Shown here one piece after another: positions 1 through 7,349 of a stretch of 15,613 bases of DNA. The stretch covers positions 1 through 15,613 of the forward strand of contig JAFAAX010000167.1 of NCBI GenBank assembly GCA_023426345.1, given 5' to 3'. The position numbers were made by a program, and so were the translations under genes. How positions within the stretch are numbered: position 1 is the first letter of the stretch; every line of letters starts with the position of its first letter. The DNA comes from Actinomycetes bacterium. Its GTDB lineage: Bacteria > Actinomycetota > Actinomycetes > Actinomycetales > Actinomycetaceae. The notes below the pieces were generated by a model. It had not been told where the DNA came from. It saw nothing but the letters and a program-made list of their open reading frames with translations, and did not search any database.

Positions 1-231
1 GCCCACGCCGCTCGCGCCCTGCGCCTGGCCACCGCGACGCGGCTGGCCGCCCACCTCGGCGTCCCGCCCCAGGCCTCCGAGGAACAGCTCCTCGCCGCCC
101 TCGCCCGCGCCGGCATCGACCCCGCGCGCGCCCACGACGCGCTGTGGGGACCGCCCCCGACCACGGACCAGGCCCTGGTGGACCTGGCCGACGCCCTGTC
201 CCGACTCGAGGAGGACATCCGACATGAGTGA
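1..231 (+). CDS. DUF4350-type protein, C-terminal end (5' truncated)
   Basis: An open frame enters from the left edge and gives 76 residues, beginning AHAARALRLATATRLAAHLG and ending DALSRLEEDIRHE. The visible part is a soluble, Arg/Ala-rich helical tail without membrane segments. It includes a GPPPTTDQALVDLADAL stretch that I associate with the end of actinobacterial DUF4350 proteins. Its stop codon overlaps the start of the moxR-like gene by 8 bp, so the two are translationally coupled. In related operons a DUF4350 membrane protein sits directly upstream of moxR and DUF58. The function of the family is not established. The identification rests on this tail plus position, because the N-terminal membrane part is outside the window. 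Confidence 0.7.
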   Translation, partial: AHAARALRLATATRLAAHLGVPPQASEEQLLAALARAGIDPARAHDALWGPPPTTDQALVDLADALSRLEEDIRHE

Positions 232-1315
232 TCCCCGCACCGGCCAGCCCGAGCCGCCCGCGACGACCGGCCCCGCCGCTCCGGCATCCGCCCCTGGGCC
301 GGTCCCCGATGCTCCGGCATCCGCCACCGCGCCTGCCCTGCGGACCGAGCCACCGGAGCCGCCCTCGTCCGCGGCGCGCGACGCCCTGGTGCGCCTGCGC
401 GCGGAGATCGCCAAGGCCGTCGTCGGCCAGGACGGCGCCGTCACCGGCCTCATCGTCGGCCTGGTCGCCGGCGGGCACGTCCTGCTCGAGGGCGTGCCGG
501 GCGTCGCCAAGACCCTCCTGGTCCGCACCCTGTCCACCGCCCTGGACCTGCGCATGGCCCGCGTGCAGTTCACGCCCGACCTCATGCCCGCCGACATCAC
601 GGGGAACCTGGTGTGGGACGCGGGGACGTCCTCGTTCGCCTTCCGGCCCGGACCGGTCTTCACCCACCTGCTGCTCGCCGACGAGATCAACCGCACGCCC
701 CCGAAGACCCAATCCGCCCTGCTGGAGGCCATGGAGGAGCACCAGGTCAGCGTCGACGGGCAGACGCACCCCCTCGACGACCCGTTCATGGTGATCGCCA
801 CGCAGAACCCCGTCGAGTACGAGGGCACCTATCCCCTGCCGGAGGCCCAGCTCGACCGCTTCCTGCTCAAACTCGACCTGCCGCTGCCCGACCGCGCCGC
901 CGAGATCGAAGTGGTCACCCGGCACGGCCGCGGCTTCGACCCGATGGCCCTCGACCAGGCGGGCGTGCACGCGGTGGCCGGCGCCGCGGACGTCCACGCC
1001 GCCCGCGCAGAGTCGGCCCGCGTCGTCGTGGATCCGGCGGTGGTCGGCTACATCGTGGACCTCGTGCAGGCGACGCGGCGGTCGCCCTCGTTACGGCTGG
1101 GCGTCTCCCCGCGCGGGGCGACGGCGCTGCTGCGCACGGCGCGCGTGTGGGCCTATCTGCAGGGCCGCGCGTTCGTCACGCCGGACGACGTCAAGGTGAT
1201 GGCCGTGCCGACGCTCGCCCACCGCGTGTCCCTGCGCTCCGAGGCGGACCTGGAGGGCATCTCGGCGCGTGCCGTCATCGAGGGGCTGCTCGCCTCCGTC
1301 CCGGTCCCGCGCTGA
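224..1315 (+). CDS. MoxR-family AAA+ ATPase
   Basis: This is a 363-residue cytosolic ATPase of the MoxR/RavA branch, a family thought to act as chaperone-like ATPases that mature or activate partner complexes, often together with a VWA/DUF58 protein. A Pro/Ala-rich leader fills residues 1-50. The AAA+ core follows: Walker A GVPGVAKT (90-97), Walker B LLLADE (149-154), sensor 1 in IATQNP (191-196), the arginine-finger segment PEAQLDRF (207-214) and sensor 2 GVSPRGATALLR (293-304). All key residues are present, so it should be active. The ATG at 224 is preceded by GGAGG at 210-214, nine bases upstream. The start overlaps the DUF4350 gene, and the stop overlaps the DUF58 start by one base (TGATG). 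The substrate is unknown. Confidence 0.95.
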   Translation: MSDPRTGQPEPPATTGPAAPASAPGPVPDAPASATAPALRTEPPEPPSSAARDALVRLRAEIAKAVVGQDGAVTGLIVGLVAGGHVLLEGVPGVAKTLLVRTLSTALDLRMARVQFTPDLMPADITGNLVWDAGTSSFAFRPGPVFTHLLLADEINRTPPKTQSALLEAMEEHQVSVDGQTHPLDDPFMVIATQNPVEYEGTYPLPEAQLDRFLLKLDLPLPDRAAEIEVVTRHGRGFDPMALDQAGVHAVAGAADVHAARAESARVVVDPAVVGYIVDLVQATRRSPSLRLGVSPRGATALLRTARVWAYLQGRAFVTPDDVKVMAVPTLAHRVSLRSEADLEGISARAVIEGLLASVPVPR

Positions 1316-3021
1316 TGGCCGTCTCGCTGCGGGCCGCGGCCCTGGCCGCCGCGGGCGTCCTGGCCGTCGCGCTGCTCAGCCCGACGACGGCGATGGCATG
1401 GGCATGGCTGGGCCTGGTGGGCCTCGCCTGCGTGGTGGACGCCCTGGCCGCCGTGTCCCCGCGCGAGTTCGGCGTCGCGCGGTCGGTGGGCTCCCCCGTG
1501 CGCGCCGATGAGACGACGGAGTCCGTCGTGGTGCTCCGCAATCCGGGACGGCGCGGCGCGCGCATCGAGGTGCGCGACGCCTGGCCGCCCTCGGCCCATC
1601 CGGCTCCCGCGCGCCACCGCGGCGCGCTGCCCGGGCGGGGCTCGGTCCGCCTGGTGACGCGGCTGCGCCCGGAGCGCAGGGGCACGCGCACCGCCGACTA
1701 CGTGACGATCCGCGCGTGGGGCCCGCTGGGACTGGCCGCCCGACAGGTCTCCGTGGCGGCGACCGTCCAGGTGTCCGTCCTGCCGGAGTTCCGGTCGCGG
1801 CGCCTGCTGCCCTCGCGGCTCGCGCGACTGCGCGAGGAGGGGTCCACGGCGACGATCCTGCGCGGGCCCGGCACGGAGTTCGACTCCCTGCGCGACTACG
1901 TCCGCGGCGACGACCCCCGCGACATCGACTGGCGCGCCTCGGCCCGCTCGCGCGATCTGGTGGTGCGCACGTGGCGTCCCGAGCGCGACCGACACATCGT
2001 CGTCGTCCTCGACGCGGGGCGCACCGGCGCGCTGCTGCTGGGAGCGGGGGACGGGGCGGGTTCCGGGGTCGGGGGCGGTTCCGGGGTCGAGGGCGGGGCC
2101 GGTTCCGGGACCGGGGCGCGGGTCGGGGCGAGTGGCGGGTCCGCGCGCCGCTCCGCTGTCCCCGCCGATATCGACGAGGGCGGCTCCTCGCCCGCAGGGG
2201 CCTTCGACCGCGGGACCCGCGATCCGGATCGGCTGGACCTCGGCGTGGCCCCGCGGATGGACGCCGGCATCGAGGCAGCCCTGCTCCTGGCGGCGCTGGC
2301 GGATCGCGCGGGCGACAACGTCCATCTGCTGGCCGTCGACCGCACCGTGCGCGCAAGAGTGTCCGGAGTGCGCGGCGCAGCGCTCATGCACCGCATCGCC
2401 GAGTCGCTGACGGATGTCGCGCCTCGCCTGGAGCCGATCGACTGGGCGTTGGTGGTCGCCGAGGTCCGGCGCACCGTCCACCACCCAGGCCTGGTCGTCC
2501 TGCTCACCGAGGTCCCGCCCGCGGGAGCCGATCCCGACTTCCTCCAGGCCGTCGCCGACCTGTCCGCCCGCCATCACGTCCTGGTCGCCTCCGCGTCCGA
2601 CCCCGAGGTGGCGCGTCTGGCGCGGCCGGAGCGGTCGGAGCGGCCGGCCCCCGTGGCCCGTCCGGAGCACGCGGCCCACTCGGAGGGCACAGACTATTCG
2701 GAGGGCACGAACGCCGAGGACGGTGCGGAGAGTGCGGCCGGTGCGAAGCGCGGTGACCACCGAGCGGGGACCGCGGATCGGGCTCATCCGGTCCATCCGG
2801 TCCATCCGGGACACCGGCACGGGCTGAGTCGCGCCGCGCGCGCCCTCGACGCCGCCTCCGTCTATGAGTCTGCTGCCGCATCGGCCACTCTGCGCGAGCA
2901 GGTCGCCGGCGACGATGACGCCGCCCGAGCCGGCGCCACCGTTCTGGATGTCGAGGCGGGTCTGCTCCCGGCGCGGCTGGCGGACACGTACCTCGCGATG
3001 AAGAAGCAGGGTCGCCTCTGA
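1315..3021 (+). CDS. DUF58-domain (VWA-like) protein with low-complexity inserts
   Basis: This 568-residue protein is the usual partner of the adjacent MoxR ATPase. Two hydrophobic segments near the N-terminus (about residues 6-24 and 27-46) should anchor it in the membrane. The DUF58 signature is complete: GTEFDSLRDYVRGDDPRDIDWRAS lies at about 186-209, followed by RHIVVVLDAGRTG (226-238), the first strand and metal-site-like loop of the VWA-like fold. Two stretches look inserted. A Gly/Ser-rich run (about 239-283) and its continuation to about 310 split the VWA-like domain just after that loop. A polar His/Glu/Pro-rich run (about 434-505) contains HPVHPVHPGH and SEGTDYSEGT repeats. The domain resumes after both, so the protein is probably functional. 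The start is fixed by the TGATG overlap with moxR. The precise role is unknown; cell-envelope maturation is a common suggestion. Confidence 0.92.
   Translation: MAVSLRAAALAAAGVLAVALLSPTTAMAWAWLGLVGLACVVDALAAVSPREFGVARSVGSPVRADETTESVVVLRNPGRRGARIEVRDAWPPSAHPAPARHRGALPGRGSVRLVTRLRPERRGTRTADYVTIRAWGPLGLAARQVSVAATVQVSVLPEFRSRRLLPSRLARLREEGSTATILRGPGTEFDSLRDYVRGDDPRDIDWRASARSRDLVVRTWRPERDRHIVVVLDAGRTGALLLGAGDGAGSGVGGGSGVEGGAGSGTGARVGASGGSARRSAVPADIDEGGSSPAGAFDRGTRDPDRLDLGVAPRMDAGIEAALLLAALADRAGDNVHLLAVDRTVRARVSGVRGAALMHRIAESLTDVAPRLEPIDWALVVAEVRRTVHHPGLVVLLTEVPPAGADPDFLQAVADLSARHHVLVASASDPEVARLARPERSERPAPVARPEHAAHSEGTDYSEGTNAEDGAESAAGAKRGDHRAGTADRAHPVHPVHPGHRHGLSRAARALDAASVYESAAASATLREQVAGDDDAARAGATVLDVEAGLLPARLADTYLAMKKQGRL
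2029..2163 (+). repeat. Gly/Ser-encoding imperfect tandem repeats inside the DUF58 gene
   Basis: The DNA repeats the unit GGTTCCGGGGTCGGGGGC with variations, three to four times around 2057-2112. It encodes (G/S)-rich residues such as GSGVGGGSGVEGGAGSGTG. The run sits between two conserved blocks of the VWA-like fold and stays in frame. It looks like replication-slippage DNA tolerated in a surface loop. Confidence 0.75.
2170..2184 (+). repeat. Copy 1 of ATYGACGAGGGCG motif (in DUF58 gene)
   Basis: ATCGACGAGGGCGGC, read in the DUF58 frame as IDEGG. It is identical over 15 bases to the copy at 8261-8275, and its first 13 bases match the copies at 6258 and, with one change, 13953. Confidence 0.6.
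2614..2829 (+). repeat. Second low-complexity segment of the DUF58 gene
   Basis: Short direct repeats build this part: two CGGAGCGGTCGG-like units near 2627, two TCGGAGGGCAC units (2679-2709 region) and three TCATCCGG/TCCATCCGG units (about 2783-2809). They encode polar, His/Glu/Gly-rich sequence. The frame is kept, and helical sequence resumes at about residue 505. Confidence 0.65.
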
Positions 3022-3060
3022 GCGAGGCGACCGGCGGAACGGCGTGAGGCAAGGTGAAAC

Positions 3061-3112
3061 GTCGAGATCGGTAGGCGTGGCACCGCCGAACACCACACCT
3101 ACCGAACTCGAC
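3061..3112. repeat. Inverted repeat of repeat copy 1
   Basis: The arms at 3061-3080 and 3093-3112 pair at 18 of 20 positions around a 12-nt loop, with core GTCGAG-TCGGTAGG-GTGG. It starts 39 bp after the DUF58 stop, so it may also end moxR-DUF58 transcription, although no T-run follows. Confidence 0.75.
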
Positions 3113-3199
3113 GACGACACATCCGACCCCATTCCACCACCACACCTGTGACCAGGCAGAACACACGCCCCTCGCTCCGCACCGCCCTCGTCTCCGCTG

Positions 3200-3246
3200 C
3201 GAGATCGGTACGTGTGGCACCGCCGACCGCCACACCTACCGAACTC
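3200..3246. repeat. Inverted repeat of repeat copy 2
   Basis: The arms at 3201-3218 and 3229-3246 pair at 16 of 18 positions around a 10-nt loop. It uses the same half-site, GAGWTCGGTASGTGTGGC, as copy 1. Mismatched positions differ partly between copies, while the common core is retained. Confidence 0.75.
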
Positions 3247-3300
3247 AACGAGCACGCCTCCGCTCCGGCTCAACCACCACGCCCACGACCAGGGAAAACG

Positions 3301-3331
3301 CCCGCCCTCGCCCCGCACCACCCTCACCCCC
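3301..3331 (-). other. Predicted G-quadruplex motif on the minus strand
   Basis: Five cytosine runs of at least three (3301-3303, 3305-3307, 3311-3314, 3321-3323, 3327-3331) are separated by 1, 3, 6 and 3 bases. The minus strand therefore fits the G3+N1-7 rule for a G-quadruplex, and the plus strand fits an i-motif. The equivalent part of repeat copy 1 has lost several runs, so the motif belongs to copy 2 only. Confidence 0.6.
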
Positions 3332-3460
3332 GCTGCGAGATCGGTAGGTGTGGACAGACGCCCGCTTCATCCACAGATCCCGTCCGACGGCTCCAAGACG
3401 GCGTCCCACCCGGCACACTCGAGATCGCCCGATACCCCTCGCCCGAACGGAGGCCTCCCG

Positions 3461-4477
3461 GTGGAGATGCCAACAATGGCGCAAGTCGCCAGCCGGATCG
3501 TCGTGAGCACGGCTGACGACCGGATCCGTTCATCCGATGCCGCCCAAAGGGGACTGCTCCGCATCGATCGCGGCGTGTTCCTTCCGCAGGAGGTGTTCGA
3601 CCAGTGGGACGACCGCTGGCAGGCACGCGAGGCGATCGCGCTGGCCAGAGCCTGGGCTGTCGCGCGCCGAGGCCGCGGCGTCTCCATGATCGGCCCCACC
3701 GCGGCCCTCATCCATGGTCTTCACCGCGTGCCCGGTCCGGAGCCGGTCCATGTCCATCACGCATACCGTCAACATGCCGTTCGACAAGAGCTCCCGGCGG
3801 TCAGGTTCCCGAACGGATGGCTCATCGAGCCGGCGCCGGTCGTGCACCACACGGGAGCGCTCGGCGCCGACACCCTGACCGACGTGGCGGGAGTGACCAC
3901 GCAGACGCTGCCCGCCGCGGTCATCTCCTCTGCGTGCCTCCTCCCCGAGGACCCCGGGTTCGTCATCTTGTGCGACGGCCTGTCCCGCCTCACGGGTTTC
4001 GACCGCGAGCGCCCGGAGCAGAGCCGCCAATCGGAGGCCGCCGCCCGCCAGATGCTCCACCGGGAGCTCGAGCGTCTCCCCGCAGGCTCGCGGGGCCTGG
4101 CACGTGCCGTCCGCGCGGTCGCGATGGCGGACGCCGGGTGCGAGTCCGTGGGCGAGCGACGCCTGCTCTGCATTCTTCGCGGCGCCGGCATCCCCGGCAC
4201 CGTCACACAGGTGCGGGCCTCCAACGGAAGGATGAAGCGCTACATCGATATCGCGGTGCCCGGGATACGTCTGGCCATCGAGTTCGACGGGAAGGACAAG
4301 TACGGCAGAGACCGTCGAACCATCTTGCAGAGCCTGTCCGATCGGGACGCACGCGACAAGTTCCTGGAGTCCCTGGGCTGGACGGTCCTCCATTTCGAAT
4401 GGTCCGAGCTGGACCATCCGAAGCGGATCGTGGCGGAAGTCCGCCGCCACATCGCCCAGCTCACCGCCGCCGCCTGA
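3461..4477 (+). CDS. AbiEi-like N-terminal region fused to DUF559/PD-(D/E)XK nuclease-like domain
   Basis: This gives 338 residues from a GTG with GGAGG at 3449-3453, seven bases upstream; ATGs at 3467 and 3476 in the same frame are alternatives. The N-terminal part (about 8-130) has the layout of AbiEi-type antitoxins: a short winged-helix-like segment ending LLRIDRGVFLP (32-42), then helices and MIGPTAALIHGLHRVPG. The C-terminal part (about 226-331) looks like a DUF559/Vsr-type nuclease domain. It has an early Glu (E228 or E232), D263 in YIDIAVPG, and E274 with K278 in AIEFDGK, followed by RDKFLESLGWTVLHFEW. These fit the PD-(D/E)XK pattern. No antitoxin or toxin partner is adjacent. Base composition looks less GC-rich by eye than the moxR operon. 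The family is common and multi-copy in actinobacteria. Its role is unproven; DNA processing or defence is an inference. Confidence 0.82.
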   Translation: MEMPTMAQVASRIVVSTADDRIRSSDAAQRGLLRIDRGVFLPQEVFDQWDDRWQAREAIALARAWAVARRGRGVSMIGPTAALIHGLHRVPGPEPVHVHHAYRQHAVRQELPAVRFPNGWLIEPAPVVHHTGALGADTLTDVAGVTTQTLPAAVISSACLLPEDPGFVILCDGLSRLTGFDRERPEQSRQSEAAARQMLHRELERLPAGSRGLARAVRAVAMADAGCESVGERRLLCILRGAGIPGTVTQVRASNGRMKRYIDIAVPGIRLAIEFDGKDKYGRDRRTILQSLSDRDARDKFLESLGWTVLHFEWSELDHPKRIVAEVRRHIAQLTAAA

Positions 4478-4628
4478 CCACGCCGACCGCCGGGCGGTGC
4501 GCTCGGCTCGCGATGTGCCGGCGCGGATGCCTCACTGCTTGCCGAGCCTCCGTCCACGTCCTCGTCGAGCCGCTGTCCCAGTCACCCGGCAGACGGTTCC
4601 TCCGGCCGCGTGCGCATCGGCCGCCTTC

Positions 4629-6244
4629 TCATGAGCCCGTCGCCCGGACCTGCCCTCCGACGGCCGTGGCCAGCACGCGCGCGGTGGCAAGGGCTTCGGG
4701 GTCCGCGGTGCGCGGATCGACGTCGAGCACCGCGAGGTCGGCGAGGAGCCCGGGCACCAGTGCGCCGATCTCGTGCTCGCTGCGTAGCTGCCAGGCGGCG
4801 TTCGACGTGTGCGCGCGCAAAGAGACCTCGCGCGACACGCCGCGTCCCCCGTCCAGGCGCCGGCCGGTGCGCGACGCGCGTGTGTCTCCGCCACGGCCAT
4901 GTTGCGCAACGGCTCGCACGGCGTCACGGTGCCGTCATTGTGGAAGGTCACGCGATGACCGGCGGCCGCGGCCGCCCCGGCGTCGGCCCATGCGGCGCCG
5001 CGCCCGCCGAAGAGGTCGTCGATGAGGACGTCGCCCCAGTAGGTGATGTGGTCGACGAACAGGCTGACGGTCACGCCCAGGTCGGCCGCGCGCCGGAACT
5101 GGGCCGGCGTCATCAGGCCGCAGTGCTCGATGCGGAAGCGGTGATCGCGCAGGTCGAACCGGCGGATCAGTTCCTCGTAGGCGTCCAGCGTCGATTCCAC
5201 GGCCAGGTCGCCGTGCGCATGGCAGGCCAGTTGCCAGCCGTCGCCGGCGTATTGCGCGCCGATGCCGATGAGCTGCTCGGTGGTGTAGTTCGCCTGCCCG
5301 ACATGTCCGGGCGCCAGGCCGATCGCCCGTGTCGCCGGCGTGTCCAGATACGGGAAGGACGTCGCAATGTTGCCGACCCAGGGCGACCCGTCGGACCAGA
5401 TCTTCACCCCGACTTGCCGGACCCAGGCGTCGCCGTTGTCCAGCGGCGCCCCGGCGCGGCCTCCGGGCTGCGACATCTCATAGGTGCGCAGCCTGACCGG
5501 CAGCGCGTCCGCGGCCGCCAGCCCCTCGACCAACGCGTCGGACTCGTGCTGCCAGGACAGATCGCCGACGGTCGTGACGCCGCGGTCGCGGAGGTCCCTC
5601 AGGTAGCCGGCGAGCACCTGGGGGCCGCCCGAGGCGATCGCCCGCAGGGCGGGCCCCGCCATTCTCAGGACGGCGGCCGCCTCGTAGGCCACTCCGTCGA
5701 GGTCGCCGGAGGCGTCGCGGCCGAAACGGGCCCCAGCGGGGTCGGGCGTGTCGCGGTCAACGCCCGCCATCCGGGCCGCCGCCGAGTTGAAGTACGCCGT
5801 GTGCCCGGAATTGTGGACGATGACCAGGGGGACGGCGCCGGCGACCTGATCGAGGTCCCGCCGGTGGGGTTCGGTGAGGCCCTTCTGCAGGAGCGGATCC
5901 CAGCCGTTGGCGAGCACCCATTCGGGCCGCCGGGCCAGTTCGGCGCGGATGAGGCGCCACACCTCGTCGGCGCTGTCCACCACGACGGGGCGGATGTCGA
6001 CGACGGGCGCGCTCAGCTGGTTCGCGGCCTGGCTGGGATGGCCGTGCGGCTCGATGAGCCCCGGGATCGTCCAGCCCTCCCCCAGGTCGACACGCCGGGC
6101 CCCCGCCGGGGCGGGGACGTCGTCGGTGCCGCCGATCGCCGCGATGCGGCCGTCCCGGACGAGCATCGCCTCTGCGACGGGCGCGTCGAGGGCGAGGTCG
6201 GTGCGCACGAAGCGCCCGGTCAGATACACGCAGGTGTCCTCCAT
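4629..6244 (-). pseudogene. YtcJ-like amidohydrolase, frameshifted near its C-terminus
   Basis: The intact frame from the ATG at 6244 encodes a TIM-barrel metal-dependent hydrolase of the YtcJ-like amidohydrolase group. It has EPHGH (65-69, first metal motif), K281, CHAHGD (341-346), IEHCG (372-376) and HNDGTVTP (435-442). Start: AAAGG at 6252-6256, seven bases upstream. After residue 453 (E in NMAVAE) this frame turns into Arg/Pro-rich nonsense. The expected ending, with LRAHTSNAAWQL and LVPGLLADLAVLDVDPRTADP, continues in another frame to a stop at 4629-4631. Removing two bases from the ACACAC tract (GTGTGT on the + strand, 4880-4885) restores one 537-residue protein, a normal length for the family. 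The cause could be a real mutation, slippage-based switching or a sequencing error. The substrate is not predictable. It follows the SpoIIM gene on the same strand after 77 bp. Confidence 0.85.
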
Positions 6245-6257
6245 GGCGGGGCCTTTC

Positions 6258-6270
6258 ATCGACGAGGGCG
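6258..6270 (+). repeat. Copy 2 of ATYGACGAGGGCG motif (amidohydrolase leader)
   Basis: ATCGACGAGGGCG lies between the putative -10 box and the ribosome-binding site of the amidohydrolase gene, so it would be in the 5' leader, in antisense orientation to that gene. Confidence 0.6.
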
Positions 6271-6280
6271 CTCGCCTCCA

Positions 6281-6286
6281 TTTATA
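6281..6286 (-). promoter_or_regulatory. Putative -10 box for the amidohydrolase gene
   Basis: The minus strand reads TATAAA, five of six matches to TATAAT and unusually AT-rich for this window. Transcription would start near 6274 and give a leader of about 30 nt. No convincing -35 was seen. Confidence 0.45.
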
Positions 6287-6321
6287 CCCGGATTCGGCGG
6301 CGCCTCCGCTGTGCCCCACGC

Positions 6322-7314
6322 TCACCCGGCGACGGGCGCGGCGTAACCCGCGTCGGACTCGAGGTCCCCGGTGAAGCCGGCGCGCGAGGCTCGGCCCCCG
6401 ACCACCAGGAGATAGGCCCACACGGCGGCCGTCAACGCCGCGCCCAACGCGATCTTGACGCCCACCGGCAGGCCAGACGGCGTGACGAAGCCCTCGACCA
6501 GGCCAGAGCCGAACAGGAGGATGACCAGGCCCAGGGCGATCGTCACCATCGCGCGGCCGGTGGCGGCCACGGCCTGCAGCCGAGGACGCGGGCCGGGCAC
6601 CAGCAGCGACCAGAAGACCCGCAGGCCGGCCGCCCCGGCGATCCAGATGGCCGTGAGCTCGGGAACGCCGTGGGGAAGGATGAACGCGAAAAACTGCGCG
6701 GGCCCCGCGTAGTGGAGGACGACGGCCGCGGACACGCCGATGCTCGTCGCGTTCTGGAACAGGACGTAGACGGGGTAGAGGCCCGTGATGCCCCCGCCCA
6801 CGCATTGCAGGGCGATGAAGGCGTTGTTCAGCCAGACGGAGGCGCCGAACTGGGCGGAGGTGTCCTGGCTGTAGTAGGCGACGAAGTCGTGGCGGGCGTA
6901 GCCCTCCAGTTGCGAGGGCGACCCCAGCGACGCGAACAGCGACGGATCGCGCAGCAGCCACCAGGCCTGGGCCGCCGCGACGCCCAGGAACGCCGCCATC
7001 ACCCCCAGGATCCACCAGCGGGTGTCGTACAGGGCGGCCGGCAGGGAGACCCGGAACCACCGCGACACGGCCGTCGTCGAGGCGCCCGACGTCCCGGTGA
7101 GGCGCCCTCGCGCCACCGCCAGATCGCGCGAGAGCGAGCGGATGAGATCGGGGTCGGGGTTCTGGGCGCGCACCGCCGCCAGGTCGCCGGCGCCCTGGCG
7201 GTACAGCAGGGCCAGCTCGTCGATCTCGGGCCCGTCGAGGCGCCGACGCGCGCCCAGCTCGTGGAGCCGCGTCCAGGCGGGCCCCCGCGAAGCGCGCAAC
7301 GCGTCGATGTCCAT
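6322..7314 (-). CDS. Stage II sporulation protein M (SpoIIM/DUF95) family membrane protein
   Basis: This is a 330-residue integral membrane protein. After a soluble helical N-terminus (1-95) come several hydrophobic segments, at about 101-121, 160-180, 185-203, 205-235, 252-273 and 285-306. Family features include ASVWLNNAFIAL (158-169) and FILPHGVPELTAIWIAGAAG (211-230), the H-x-x-P-E signature of SpoIIM-like proteins. In non-sporulating actinobacteria this protein accompanies moxR, DUF58 and RDD genes, so an envelope role with them is likelier than sporulation. The ATG at 7314 was chosen because the sequence begins MDIDALRASRGPAWTRLHEL, typical of the family, and because the RDD start lies only 35 bp away on the other strand. 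Longer starts would run into the RDD coding sequence. Confidence 0.9.
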   Translation of the reverse strand: MDIDALRASRGPAWTRLHELGARRRLDGPEIDELALLYRQGAGDLAAVRAQNPDPDLIRSLSRDLAVARGRLTGTSGASTTAVSRWFRVSLPAALYDTRWWILGVMAAFLGVAAAQAWWLLRDPSLFASLGSPSQLEGYARHDFVAYYSQDTSAQFGASVWLNNAFIALQCVGGGITGLYPVYVLFQNATSIGVSAAVVLHYAGPAQFFAFILPHGVPELTAIWIAGAAGLRVFWSLLVPGPRPRLQAVAATGRAMVTIALGLVILLFGSGLVEGFVTPSGLPVGVKIALGAALTAAVWAYLLVVGGRASRAGFTGDLESDAGYAAPVAG

Positions 7315-7337
7315 GCCCGCCACTCTGCCACATCCGT

Positions 7338-7343
7338 TACCGT
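7338..7343 (+). promoter_or_regulatory. -10 box predicting a leaderless RDD transcript
   Basis: TACCGT is followed by six bases (GGGCGC) and then the GTG start at 7350, exactly where transcription should begin. There is no Shine-Dalgarno sequence. Two other genes in the window share this spacing. Confidence 0.55.
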
Positions 7344-7349
7344 GGGCGC

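Larger units (their letters stand above)
3061..3354. repeat. Tandem array of about 137-bp palindrome-bearing repeats (two full copies and a third start)
   Basis: The string CGAGATCGGTA starts at 3063, 3200 and 3336, giving periods of 137 and 136 bp. The whole interval is repeated, not only the head: matching blocks include the inverted repeat, a GACCAGG segment, a cytosine-rich stretch with CCGCACC, and a closing CCGCTG before the next copy. The third copy keeps about 19 bases and then diverges. The array lies between the DUF58 stop and the AbiEi-DUF559 start. The + strand is strikingly C-rich and G-poor outside the palindromes. No credible gene lies in it. It could be a repetitive extragenic element, a remnant of a small mobile element, or a regulatory or termination region. 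Confidence 0.85.

Noticed and set aside
1153..3327. Minus-strand open frame of 724 codons opposite DUF58
   Set aside because: Arg/Gly/His-rich composition with no recognisable domain, and it lies antisense to well-supported moxR and DUF58 genes; a high-GC shadow frame.
3061..3354. Possible CRISPR array
   Set aside because: The units are about 137 bp, repeated along their whole length and palindromic, with only two full copies; no alternation of constant repeats and unique spacers.
4486..4498. ACCGCC-G-GGCGGT hairpin after the AbiEi-DUF559 gene as a terminator
   Set aside because: Stem of only 5-6 bp with a minimal loop and no T-run; common by chance at this GC content.
4532..7333. Single 933-codon minus-strand frame joining SpoIIM and amidohydrolase regions
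   Set aside because: Its first third is out of frame with the clear SpoIIM protein and its end is the nonsense frame after the AC-tract shift; only 4886-6244 of it is coding.
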